This document shows, piece by piece, positions 51,001 to 58,356 of a stretch of DNA of 64,000 nt. The notes under the pieces were generated by a model, which ran no database searches, was not told the DNA's origin, and saw only the letters and a list, made by a program, of their open reading frames with translations. The DNA lies in contig JBMSKF010000004.1 in the NCBI GenBank assembly GCA_049419605.1, positions 4,111 through 68,110 of the forward strand, written 5' to 3'. How positions within the stretch are numbered: the stretch's first letter is position 1; each line of letters begins with the position of its first letter. This stretch comes from UBA970 sp049419605. GTDB lineage: Bacteria > Bacillota_I > Bacilli_A > RFN20 > CAG-826. The position numbers and the translations under genes were made by a program.

Positions 51001-51783
51001 GTCGACATCATGCTTAACCCATTAGGGGTTCCAAGCCGGATGAACATTGGACAAATCTTAGAAATCCATTTAGGGATGGCTGCCAAGAAACTTGGCATGA
51101 AGATCGCTACCCCAGTTTTTGATGGTATTTCCAATCAAGAAATTATGGACCTCATGAAAAAGGCAGGCCTTGATGAAGATGGTAAATCTGTCCTATTCGA
51201 TGGTCGTACCGGTGAAGCGTTCGATGAACGTATTTCCGTCGGTGTCATGTACATGATTAAACTCGTGCACATGGTCGATGACAAGTTACACGCTCGGGCA
51301 ACGGGTCCTTATTCTTTAGTTACGCAACAACCATTAGGTGGTAAAGCACAAAATGGGGGTCAACGTTTCGGAGAAATGGAAGTGTGGGCACTGGAAGCGT
51401 ATGGTGCTGCCAATACCTTACAAGAAATTCTCACCATTAAATCCGATGACCGCGTTGGTCGTCGTAAGACTTATGAAGCGATCATTAAAGATCGTGACAT
51501 TCCACGTCCTGGTATTCCAGAATCGTTCAAGGTTTTACAAAAAGAATTACAAGCCTTGGCGATCGATGTTCGTTTATTTGATGAAACCAATCAAGAAATG
51601 GATATGGAACAACTTTCTAAAGATGCACTCGCTGAAGAAAGAAAAATCAATTCATCCATCCGCGCTTATACATCTGAATCCTTTGATGAAGATGAAAATG
51701 AAATGTCCGTAAGCGAGAGCTTTACGATTGTCGATGAAAAAGGGGAAGCGATTGCTGAACCTAAAGTCGACGAAGAAGAATAG
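48037..51783 (+). CDS. rpoB: DNA-directed RNA polymerase subunit beta
   Basis: A 1248-residue beta subunit, a usual size for low-GC Gram-positives. Conserved parts include GTFIINGVEKVIVSQIRRSPG, the rifampicin-region SQFMDQTNPLAELANKRR, DVHFSHYGRICPIETPEG, the EDAVIMSERLV segment and SEGDKMSGRHGNKGV, plus the C-terminal GGKAQNGGQRFGEMEVWA. In the rifampicin cluster the residue set (Q-F-M-D-Q-T-N, then N-K-R-R) lacks the usual H-K-R-R histidine, having N instead. Confidence 0.97.
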   Translation: MAKTTKKKVKVGRDTVALTGPLKIGTGGARHYQNMDNNRVNYSKISGALPLPNLVEVQTENYQWLLEKGLDEALKDIFPIENYAGTLKLEYLGFRFDAPSYTYLECKDRDMTYSVPLRVNLRLIFKEDGNIKESEVFLGDFPLMTNSGTFIINGVEKVIVSQIRRSPGAYLSKAMDKTGKFLFKADLIPMRGTWLEFESDAKDVLSVRIDRQRKMYASIILKSLLAFDESTLEGKNKELRAQEYAKKLDETIIGLFGDKDILRNTLGKDADTVSTHYALSQIFSKMKPGEPRTDDGINNFIIQKFFDPKRYNLGMAGRYKYAKKLGIYNRLAGRVLAEDLVDADGEVRLSKGTLVTKDVVEKLREEKFFEKGAHEIKVPINTDLNNRNKVNVIKVFPNAKKETISHIVGTDLNLKDETVTIPDMLATFSYFLNLMDGFGDTDDIDHLANRRIHSVGELIQNRFRLGLSKMAKSIREKMSISDITNVTPQTLVNIKPLTAQVKEFFSTDPLSQFMDQTNPLAELANKRRISALGSGGIKRDRASFDVRDVHFSHYGRICPIETPEGQNIGLITNLATYAKVNHYGFIETPYRKVDKKNGRVLEETEYLSAEQERPFVIAQASNKLGKDGKFLEDKIIARFNGDNIMANIEDVDYMDVSPKQVVSIASACIPFLENDDTTRALMGANMQRQALPLLKPQAPFVGTGIEHAIARDSGLAVVAQQDGEVTYIDSRKIVVKTKGSSEEISYPLQKFNRSNQGTCINQVSIVKPGQKVLAGQILADGPAMDNGDLALGQNVTIAFMTWNGYNFEDAVIMSERLVKEDVYTSIHIEEHTLECRATKLGDEEITRDIPSTNEEAKAYLDERGIIIPGAEVKEGDILVGKVTPKGVTEPTSEEKLLRAIFSEKTKEGKDSSLRVPHGGAGIVLDVKTFSREKGDELAPGVNEVVRVYIVQKRKISEGDKMSGRHGNKGVISRILPVEDMPYLPDGTPVDIMLNPLGVPSRMNIGQILEIHLGMAAKKLGMKIATPVFDGISNQEIMDLMKKAGLDEDGKSVLFDGRTGEAFDERISVGVMYMIKLVHMVDDKLHARATGPYSLVTQQPLGGKAQNGGQRFGEMEVWALEAYGAANTLQEILTIKSDDRVGRRKTYEAIIKDRDIPRPGIPESFKVLQKELQALAIDVRLFDETNQEMDMEQLSKDALAEERKINSSIRAYTSESFDEDENEMSVSESFTIVDEKGEAIAEPKVDEEE

Positions 51784-51797
51784 GAAGGGAGCACAAC

Positions 51798-54700
51798 ATG
51801 GTTGATATTAACAAAATTAGTAAAATCCGCGTCGGTTTAGCTTCACCAGAAACCATTCGTAAATGGTCCCATGGAGAAGTGATGAAACCAGAAACGATTA
51901 ACTATCGTTCACAAAAACCAGAAATGCAAGGTTTGTTCTGCGAAAAGATTTTTGGTCCTTCAAAAGACTATGAATGCCATTGCGGTAAGTATAAGAAACA
52001 ACGCTATGTCGGTGTTGTTTGTGAAAAATGTGGCGTTGAAGTCATGACCAAAGATGCGCGAAGAGAACGCATGGGTCATATTGAACTTGCTACACCCTGT
52101 GCCCATATTTGGTATGTCAAAGGCATTCCTTCTCGGACCGCTTTAGTCTTGGATATTAATGCAAAACAATTAGAAGAATTAGTTTACCTTGTGGGTTCTA
52201 CGTTAATCTGCTTAAATCCAGGTGAATCTAAAATTTTAAAGTATCGTCAAGTGATTGATGAAAAAACTGGTCGTGTTGATTTTGTCTCCGTCATTAAAGA
52301 ATTCCAAGGTCGCTTAGAAGGCTATGAAGCTGCTCGCGCTGAAGAACTCGTTAACCGATTAGAAAATCGTAGTGAACCGATCAACTTTGAAGTTGTCACG
52401 GCCTTTATTCAAAAGCACTTAGGTGCAGAATTTGGCGAAGGTGCTGAAGCAATTAAACGTTTATTAAAAGAAATCGATTTAGAAAAAGAATTCCAAGCGA
52501 TCAATAAAGAAATGGTGAATGCCCCCACGCAACGTCGTAACAAATTGATCAAGCGCTTAGAATTAATCGATAGTTTCCGTTTATCCAACAACCGTCCTGA
52601 ATGGATGATTTTGGATGTCTTACCTGTGATTCCACCCGATTTACGCCCGATGCTTCAACTCGATGGTGGTCGTTTTGCCACTTCGGATTTAAATGATTTA
52701 TATCGCCGTTTAATCGCCCGTAACCGCCGCTTAAAAAACTTAATCAACATGAATGCTCCAAGCACCATGTTGCGTAACGAAAAGCGGATGTTACAAGAAG
52801 CTGTTGACGCATTAATTGATAATGGTCGTCGTGGTAAACCTGTCTTATCTTCAGGTGGTTCTGGTCGCGAATTGAAATCCTTGTCCTCTGCCTTAAAAGG
52901 TAAACAAGGTCGCTTCCGTCAAAACTTACTCGGTAAACGTGTTGACTATTCTGGTCGTTCCGTTATCGCGGTTGGTCCAGATTTAAAAATGTATCAATGT
53001 GGATTACCAAGAGAAATGGCAATTCAATTATTGAAACCATTTATCGCCTCCTTATTGATTGATCGTGGTTATGCAAACTCTCACAAACAAGCTGAAAAGA
53101 AAGTGGATAACTATGATGAAATCGTCTTTGATATCCTTGAAGAAATTATTTCTTATCACCCTGTTTTACTCAACCGTGCCCCAACGCTTCACCGCTTAGG
53201 GATTCAAGCATTCCAACCTAAATTAGTCGAAGGTCGTGCGATTCGCTTACACCCACTTGTCACCACTGGTTTTAACGCTGACTTTGACGGTGACCAAATG
53301 GCCGTTCACGTTCCATTAAGTAAAGCTGCTCAAGAAGAAGCAGTCAATTTAATGTTAGCTTCTAACAATATTCTTGGTCCTAAAGATGGTTTACCCATTG
53401 CCACCCCATCCCAAGACATGGTCATTGGTAATTTCTATTTAACGATGGAAAACACCAAAGCTTGGTATGAAACTAAAGCAGCAAAAGCAAGAAAAGCTGG
53501 TGACGAAATTTCCGCAGAAATGTATGATTCATTTGCCCTCAGTGAAGGTAAAGTCTTTAAAGATTTATCTGAAGTGATGATGGCGTATCAAACCAAGCAA
53601 GTGCATTTACATACGCGAATTGCTGTCCCAGGTGCAGCTTTAAAGAAAACGAATTTTACCCCTGTGATGAATGAAGGTTATTTAATTACAACGGTTGGTA
53701 AAATGATTTTCAATAGCATTTTCCCCAATGATTTCCCTTACATCAATAATAAAAACACTGCTAACTTTAAGGCTGATTTAGAAGAATACTTTGTTCCTAA
53801 AGGTACTGATATTCCTAAAATCATTGCGAAGAAACCATTATTGACTCCCTTAGGTTCTAAAGATTTATCCGCGATTATCAAGGAAGTCTTCGCCCGTTAT
53901 GGCACGAGCAAAACCAGTGTGATTCTCGATAAGATGAAAGACCAAGGCTTCAAATATGCCACAGTTTCTGGTTTAACCGTTGCCTTAAGTGACATTGTGA
54001 AATTGGAAAACAAACAAGATATTATTGCCGAAGGTGACCGTCGTGTTGAAGATATCACTGATCAATTTAATCAAGGTTTATTAACGGATGAAGAACGTTA
54101 TAACCTTGTCGTGCAAATTTGGAAAGAAGATGTGCAAAAGAAAATTGCCAGCAGTGTCCTTGAACTCATGGCAAACAAGAACGACAATCCTCTCAATATT
54201 ATTTTCAACTCAGGCGCGCGTGGTAAGGCTTCCAACTTCAACCAATTAATCGGTTACCGTGGTTTGATGTCAAAACCAAACGGTAAGTTTATTGAGTTAC
54301 CGATTCGCTCCTCTTTCCGGGAAGGTCTATCGATCTCGGAATTCTTTATTGCCACTCACGGTGCGCGTAAGGTCGGTGCTGATACTGCGTTAAAAACTGC
54401 TGACTCTGGGTACTTAACCCGTAAGCTTGTTGACGTTTCTCAAGACGTCATTATTCGTGAAGCAGATTGTGGCACAGATCATGGTACTAATGTTTATGAC
54501 ATTAAAGATACGTCACGTGACACGATTATTACTCCATTACAAAGCCGCTTAATCGGTCGCTTTACCATTCATGATGTCATCCATCCTAAAACCAAAGAAG
54601 TTGTGGTTCCAGGAGATCATCTCATGGATGAACGTGATGCCAAGAAGATTGTGGATGCAGGTGTGACTGACGTTGAAATCCGTTCCGTTTTAGGTTGTGA

Positions 54701-55682
54701 ATCCAAAGGTGGTATTTGCCAAAAGTGCTATGGTCGTCATCTTGCCACTGGTAAATTAGTGGAAATCGGTGAAGCGGTTGGGATTATGGCTGCCCAATCC
54801 ATCGGTGAACCTGGTACACAATTAACGATGAGAACGTTCCACGAAGGTGGTGTTGCGGGTCGTAACATTACCGACGGGTTACCACGTGTTGGCGAAATTT
54901 TTGAAGCTCGTCGTCCTAAGGGTGAAGCGGTCATTGCTTCGATTAGTGGCAAAGTTAGCAACATCGAAGATAACAATGGTCGTTATAAAGTCACGGTCAC
55001 CAATGAATTAGAAACACAAAGTTTTGATACGCCATTTGGTTCTCGTCTCCGTGTTAAAGTCGGCGATAAGATTTCTGCTGGTGCCAAAATTTCTGAAGGG
55101 GCCATCTATCCAAAAGACTTATTAAAGTATGCGGATATGAACGCGGTCCAGAAGTACATTATTAAAGAAGTTCAAAAAGTTTATCAGTCTAACGGTGCAA
55201 GCATCGCTGACAAGCATATTGAAGTTATTATTCGCCAAATGACCCGCAAGGTTCTGATTATCGATGGCGGTGACACCGATATGTTAACGGGTTCAAAAGT
55301 GGATATCACCACCTTTACCGAAAAGAATGAAATTGCTTTATTGTCAGGTAAAAACCCTGCAGTAGCCATGCCAAGATTATTAGGGATCACCAAAGCATCC
55401 TTAGAAACCGAATCCTTCTTATCGGCAGCGTCATTCCAAGAAACGACAAAAGTGTTAACCGATGCTGCGATTAAAGGTAAGACCGATATTCTCCATGGTT
55501 TAAAAGAAAACGTGATTACGGGTAAATTAATCCCAGCAGGTCGCGGTCTTTTAGATGAAGCCAATAAAACAGCGACGACGGAAGCTTTCTCCGTTGAACA
55601 ATCCATGCGGCAAATTCGCGCCAACTATCGTTCAAGTGATGAACAATACTTGGAAAAATTTGAAGATTTCTTAGAAGATTAA
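51798..55682 (+). CDS. rpoC: DNA-directed RNA polymerase subunit beta'
   Basis: A 1294-residue beta' subunit. Zinc finger 1 uses C60, C62, C75 and C78. The catalytic magnesium motif NADFDGDQMAVH has Asp495, Asp497 and Asp499. Zinc site 2 is around DCGTDHGTN and CESKGGICQKCYG. The trigger loop MAAQSIGEPGTQLTMRTFHEGG follows (bridge helix before it). It starts 14 bases after rpoB with a GGAAGGGAG site and ends before a strong terminator. Confidence 0.97.
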   Translation: MVDINKISKIRVGLASPETIRKWSHGEVMKPETINYRSQKPEMQGLFCEKIFGPSKDYECHCGKYKKQRYVGVVCEKCGVEVMTKDARRERMGHIELATPCAHIWYVKGIPSRTALVLDINAKQLEELVYLVGSTLICLNPGESKILKYRQVIDEKTGRVDFVSVIKEFQGRLEGYEAARAEELVNRLENRSEPINFEVVTAFIQKHLGAEFGEGAEAIKRLLKEIDLEKEFQAINKEMVNAPTQRRNKLIKRLELIDSFRLSNNRPEWMILDVLPVIPPDLRPMLQLDGGRFATSDLNDLYRRLIARNRRLKNLINMNAPSTMLRNEKRMLQEAVDALIDNGRRGKPVLSSGGSGRELKSLSSALKGKQGRFRQNLLGKRVDYSGRSVIAVGPDLKMYQCGLPREMAIQLLKPFIASLLIDRGYANSHKQAEKKVDNYDEIVFDILEEIISYHPVLLNRAPTLHRLGIQAFQPKLVEGRAIRLHPLVTTGFNADFDGDQMAVHVPLSKAAQEEAVNLMLASNNILGPKDGLPIATPSQDMVIGNFYLTMENTKAWYETKAAKARKAGDEISAEMYDSFALSEGKVFKDLSEVMMAYQTKQVHLHTRIAVPGAALKKTNFTPVMNEGYLITTVGKMIFNSIFPNDFPYINNKNTANFKADLEEYFVPKGTDIPKIIAKKPLLTPLGSKDLSAIIKEVFARYGTSKTSVILDKMKDQGFKYATVSGLTVALSDIVKLENKQDIIAEGDRRVEDITDQFNQGLLTDEERYNLVVQIWKEDVQKKIASSVLELMANKNDNPLNIIFNSGARGKASNFNQLIGYRGLMSKPNGKFIELPIRSSFREGLSISEFFIATHGARKVGADTALKTADSGYLTRKLVDVSQDVIIREADCGTDHGTNVYDIKDTSRDTIITPLQSRLIGRFTIHDVIHPKTKEVVVPGDHLMDERDAKKIVDAGVTDVEIRSVLGCESKGGICQKCYGRHLATGKLVEIGEAVGIMAAQSIGEPGTQLTMRTFHEGGVAGRNITDGLPRVGEIFEARRPKGEAVIASISGKVSNIEDNNGRYKVTVTNELETQSFDTPFGSRLRVKVGDKISAGAKISEGAIYPKDLLKYADMNAVQKYIIKEVQKVYQSNGASIADKHIEVIIRQMTRKVLIIDGGDTDMLTGSKVDITTFTEKNEIALLSGKNPAVAMPRLLGITKASLETESFLSAASFQETTKVLTDAAIKGKTDILHGLKENVITGKLIPAGRGLLDEANKTATTEAFSVEQSMRQIRANYRSSDEQYLEKFEDFLED

Positions 55683-55703
55683 TTCTCAAAGTTTATTAGA
55701 ATC

Positions 55704-55732
55704 AACGAGCGAGCTCATCTCGCTCGTTTTTT
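55704..55732 (+). terminator. Terminator after rpoC
   Basis: A 10-bp GC-containing stem AACGAGCGAG (55704-55713) / CTCGCTCGTT (55719-55728), loop CTCAT, followed by TTTTTTATTTTT. It ends the rplJ-rpoC operon. Confidence 0.93.
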
Positions 55733-55737
55733 ATTTT

Positions 55738-55746
55738 TGCTATGAT
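55738..55746 (+). promoter_or_regulatory. Extended -10 promoter of the metalloprotease gene
   Basis: TGC-TATGAT at 55738-55746 directly follows the rpoC terminator and ends six bases before the ATG at 55753, predicting a leaderless mRNA. It is nearly identical to the element before the photolyase gene. Confidence 0.5.
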
Positions 55747-55752
55747 GAAGCT

Positions 55753-57267
55753 ATGTTAAAAAGATTTTTGACCATCATTTATTTATCAACGATGTCCTTA
55801 CTCACGATGACTTCCTCGATGCCAATAAGCGTGTTAACGGGGCCAACCTATCGAGATGTTCGCATTCGCGAAGGTTATGCTACGGTTATGCCGACGAAGG
55901 GTGATGTGAATATGTTAGTCATTCCCATTAACTTTTCTGATGCGAGTTGTGACCTGATCATTGAAGGCTGTAACCAAACCAAAATCAATATCCAACAAGC
56001 ATTTTTTGGAAATCCTGAGACGATGCGATGGCATTCCGTGGCATCGTATTATGCTGCATCGAGTTATGGTCAATTGAATATTGCCGGGATGGTGATGGAC
56101 TGGTATACCCCTAGTATTACTGCGGTTGCTTTATCAGAAAATCGTGGATTACTTGGTAGTCAAGTGGTACAACCTGCGATTGAATATTTTAAACAACAAT
56201 TTCCCAATGAAGTTGTCAATTACGATCAAGATCGAGATGGATTTCTCGATGCAGTTTATTTGATTTACTCTTTACCATTTGATCCCGAAGGGGATATGTA
56301 TGGTGAAGATAAGGATGTGTTTTGGGCTTTTGTAGCCTATCAAGGTGGACAGGCTAATATTTCCAATCCGAATTTATTTCATTATGGTTGGAGTAGTTAC
56401 CAGTTTATGTATGAAGATGGTCAATATCAACGGAGTGCGAATGGGAAAGTGATTTGGGATGATTTTAACGAACCGATGTTTACACCTCATCAAGATGACG
56501 TGGGTCATCGGCAAGTCGATGCCCATGTGTTGATTCACGAAGTCGGTCACTTATTAGGTTTACAAGATTACTATACTTACGATCGTGAAGCGGGTGATTG
56601 GGGTCCTGCTGGCGCGTTGGATATGATGGATTTTAATGTTGGAGATCATAATGGATTTTCAAAAATGGCATTAGGTTGGGTGCAACCATACGTGGCGAAT
56701 GTCTCAGGTCAAACCTTAACCTTACCTCCATTAAGCGAGTCTCCCAACATCCTCATCTTACCGAAATATAATTTAACGACGATGATGGATGAATATATAC
56801 TTGTTGAGTATTATCTTCCCAATGGTCTCAATCAAAAAGATAGTGAAGAATCTTATGCTGGAAGATATCCAAGAATGTTTACTCAACCTGGGGTAAAAAT
56901 TTATCATATCGATGCGCGCATTGCTCAATTCAGTGTGACGTCACAAGGTTTAAAGTTGGATGGTTTCGTCACCACGATGCAGCCGTCTGGTTACCGATAT
57001 CAGATTGCCCATCAAAACACCGTCTCAAGAAATGCAGTTGGCACCAATCCCAATCATAAATTAATTCACTTGTTAGAATCTTCTGGGATCAACACCTTTC
57101 GCCATGGCGGGTTTGCGACCAATGCAACGCTATTTCAAACAGGCATGATATTGAATGGCGATGGCAATCCTTTTTGGATGAATGATGGAACTCGCTTACC
57201 ATGGGAATTAACCATTGGAACCATGGATGCAACGGGTGTGCAATTAAGTTGGCGATCAGTCAATTGA
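55753..57267 (+). CDS. Secreted M6-type zinc metalloprotease
   Basis: A 504-residue exported peptidase. A signal peptide (MLKRFLTIIYLSTMSLLTM) with no lipobox leads to the M6 (immune inhibitor A-like) domain: MLVIPINFSDASC, SVASYYAASSYGQLNI, then the zinc motif HEVGHLLGLQDYY starting at residue 262 and LDMMDFNVGDHNGFSKMALGW, where the zinc-binding Asp/His and Met-turn lie. The C-terminal third is beta-rich, without anchor. It is odd between rpoC and rpsL, where Bacillus has an L7Ae-like gene. Substrates are unknown; such enzymes degrade host or environmental proteins. Confidence 0.88.
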   Translation: MLKRFLTIIYLSTMSLLTMTSSMPISVLTGPTYRDVRIREGYATVMPTKGDVNMLVIPINFSDASCDLIIEGCNQTKINIQQAFFGNPETMRWHSVASYYAASSYGQLNIAGMVMDWYTPSITAVALSENRGLLGSQVVQPAIEYFKQQFPNEVVNYDQDRDGFLDAVYLIYSLPFDPEGDMYGEDKDVFWAFVAYQGGQANISNPNLFHYGWSSYQFMYEDGQYQRSANGKVIWDDFNEPMFTPHQDDVGHRQVDAHVLIHEVGHLLGLQDYYTYDREAGDWGPAGALDMMDFNVGDHNGFSKMALGWVQPYVANVSGQTLTLPPLSESPNILILPKYNLTTMMDEYILVEYYLPNGLNQKDSEESYAGRYPRMFTQPGVKIYHIDARIAQFSVTSQGLKLDGFVTTMQPSGYRYQIAHQNTVSRNAVGTNPNHKLIHLLESSGINTFRHGGFATNATLFQTGMILNGDGNPFWMNDGTRLPWELTIGTMDATGVQLSWRSVN

Positions 57268-57275
57268 TAAAATAC

Positions 57276-57304
57276 TTGCAATTCAAGGAAAGCATTTATA
57301 TAAT
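57276..57304 (+). promoter_or_regulatory. Promoter of the str operon (rpsL-rpsG-fusA)
   Basis: TTGCAA (57276-57281), a 17-base spacer and TATAAT (57299-57304). Transcription should begin near 57311, giving a leader of roughly 89 bases with two hairpins. Confidence 0.82.
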
Positions 57305-57323
57305 CTTTTCGTGCCTATGGATT

Positions 57324-57343
57324 GACCTGAAAAGGTCTTTTTT
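57324..57343 (+). terminator. Terminator-like hairpin in the rpsL leader
   Basis: Stem GACCT (57324-57328) / AGGTC (57333-57337) with GAAA tetraloop and six T (57338-57343), located only some 13 bases after the predicted transcription start. It is a candidate attenuator of the str operon. Confidence 0.6.
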
Positions 57344-57365
57344 AAAGTAGGTGCTTGATACACCC

Positions 57366-57384
57366 GGTATTGTGGAACAATACC
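57366..57384 (+). promoter_or_regulatory. Perfect hairpin before rpsL
   Basis: GGTATTGT (57366-57373) / ACAATACC (57377-57384) with a GGA loop, located just before the AAAGGAG ribosome site of rpsL. It may regulate translation or stabilise the mRNA. Confidence 0.5.
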
Positions 57385-57399
57385 AACAAAGGAGAAATT

Positions 57400-57852
57400 A
57401 TGCCAACAATTCGTCAACTCGTTCGGAAAGGTCGTCAAAATCCTTTCTACAAATCTAAGTCACCAGCCTTAGGAAAACGCTGGAATTCATTAACCAAACG
57501 TACGGTTGATCAAGCTTCCGCGCAAAAGCGTGGTGTTTGCACCCGTGTTGGAACCATGACCCCAAAGAAACCAAACTCAGCGTTAAGAAAATACGCTCGT
57601 GTTCGTTTATCAAACGGGTATGAAGTCACAGCCTATATTGGTGGCGAAGGTCACAACTTACAAGAACACAGCACTGTGTTAATTCGCGGTGGTCGTGTCC
57701 CTGATTTACCAGGGGTCCGTTATCACATCGTCCGTGGAACGTTAGATACTGCTGGTATTGAAAAGCGTCGTCAAGGCCGTAGTCAATACGGTACCAAGAG
57801 ACCTAAAGCCGGTGGAAGTAGCGCTGCTGCTGCACCTGCTGCTGCTAAGTAA
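57400..57852 (+). CDS. rpsL: 30S ribosomal protein S12
   Basis: A 150-residue decoding-centre protein. PTIRQLVRKGRQNPFYKSKS, KRGVCTRVGTMTPKKPNSALRK and GEGHNLQEHSTVLIRGGRVPDLPGVRYH-type sequence (segments RGGRVPDLPGVRYHIVRG) are conserved, with the streptomycin-relevant lysines in place (PKKPNSA; GRVPDLPG). The C-terminus carries about 12 added Ala/Pro/Lys residues (SSAAAAPAAAK). AAAGGAG precedes ATG 57400. Confidence 0.97.
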   Translation: MPTIRQLVRKGRQNPFYKSKSPALGKRWNSLTKRTVDQASAQKRGVCTRVGTMTPKKPNSALRKYARVRLSNGYEVTAYIGGEGHNLQEHSTVLIRGGRVPDLPGVRYHIVRGTLDTAGIEKRRQGRSQYGTKRPKAGGSSAAAAPAAAK

Positions 57853-57876
57853 AGAAGAAAGAGAAGGAATACATTC

Positions 57877-58347
57877 ATGCCACGTAAAGGTCAAGTCGCG
57901 AAACGCGACGTTCTCCCAGATCCAATTCACAATTCAAAACTTGTGACCCGTTTAATCAACAAAATCATGATTGATGGTAAACGAGGAATTGCTCAAAACA
58001 TTTTATACAAAGCTTTTAAAAAAATCGAAGAAAAATCCGGTAAACCTTCCATGGATGTCTTTGCAACTGCGATGGACAATATCATGCCAGAAGTGGAATT
58101 AAAGACTCGCCGTGTTGGTGCTTCTAACTATCAAGTCCCAGTCGAAGTTAGTGGACAACGAAAAACCACACTTGGTTTACGTTGGTTAGTATCGTACGCA
58201 AGATTAAGAAACGAAAAGACCATGGAAGATAAATTAGCGGGAGAAATTATTGATGCTGCGAACAATACAGGCGCATCAGTTAAAAAACGCGAAGATGTCA
58301 TTAAGATGGCTGAAGCTAACAAAGCTTACGCCCATTATAAGTGGTAG
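57877..58347 (+). CDS. rpsG: 30S ribosomal protein S7
   Basis: A 156-residue primary assembly protein of the 30S head, the str operon repressor in E. coli. MPRKGQVAKRDVLPDPIHNS, IMIDGKRGIAQNILYKAF and GASYQVP-like ASNYQVPVEVSGQRK with the C-terminal EDVIKMAEANKAYAHYKW are typical. Normal length, AGAAGGAAT site. Confidence 0.97.
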   Translation: MPRKGQVAKRDVLPDPIHNSKLVTRLINKIMIDGKRGIAQNILYKAFKKIEEKSGKPSMDVFATAMDNIMPEVELKTRRVGASNYQVPVEVSGQRKTTLGLRWLVSYARLRNEKTMEDKLAGEIIDAANNTGASVKKREDVIKMAEANKAYAHYKW

Positions 58348-58356
58348 GAGGAGACT

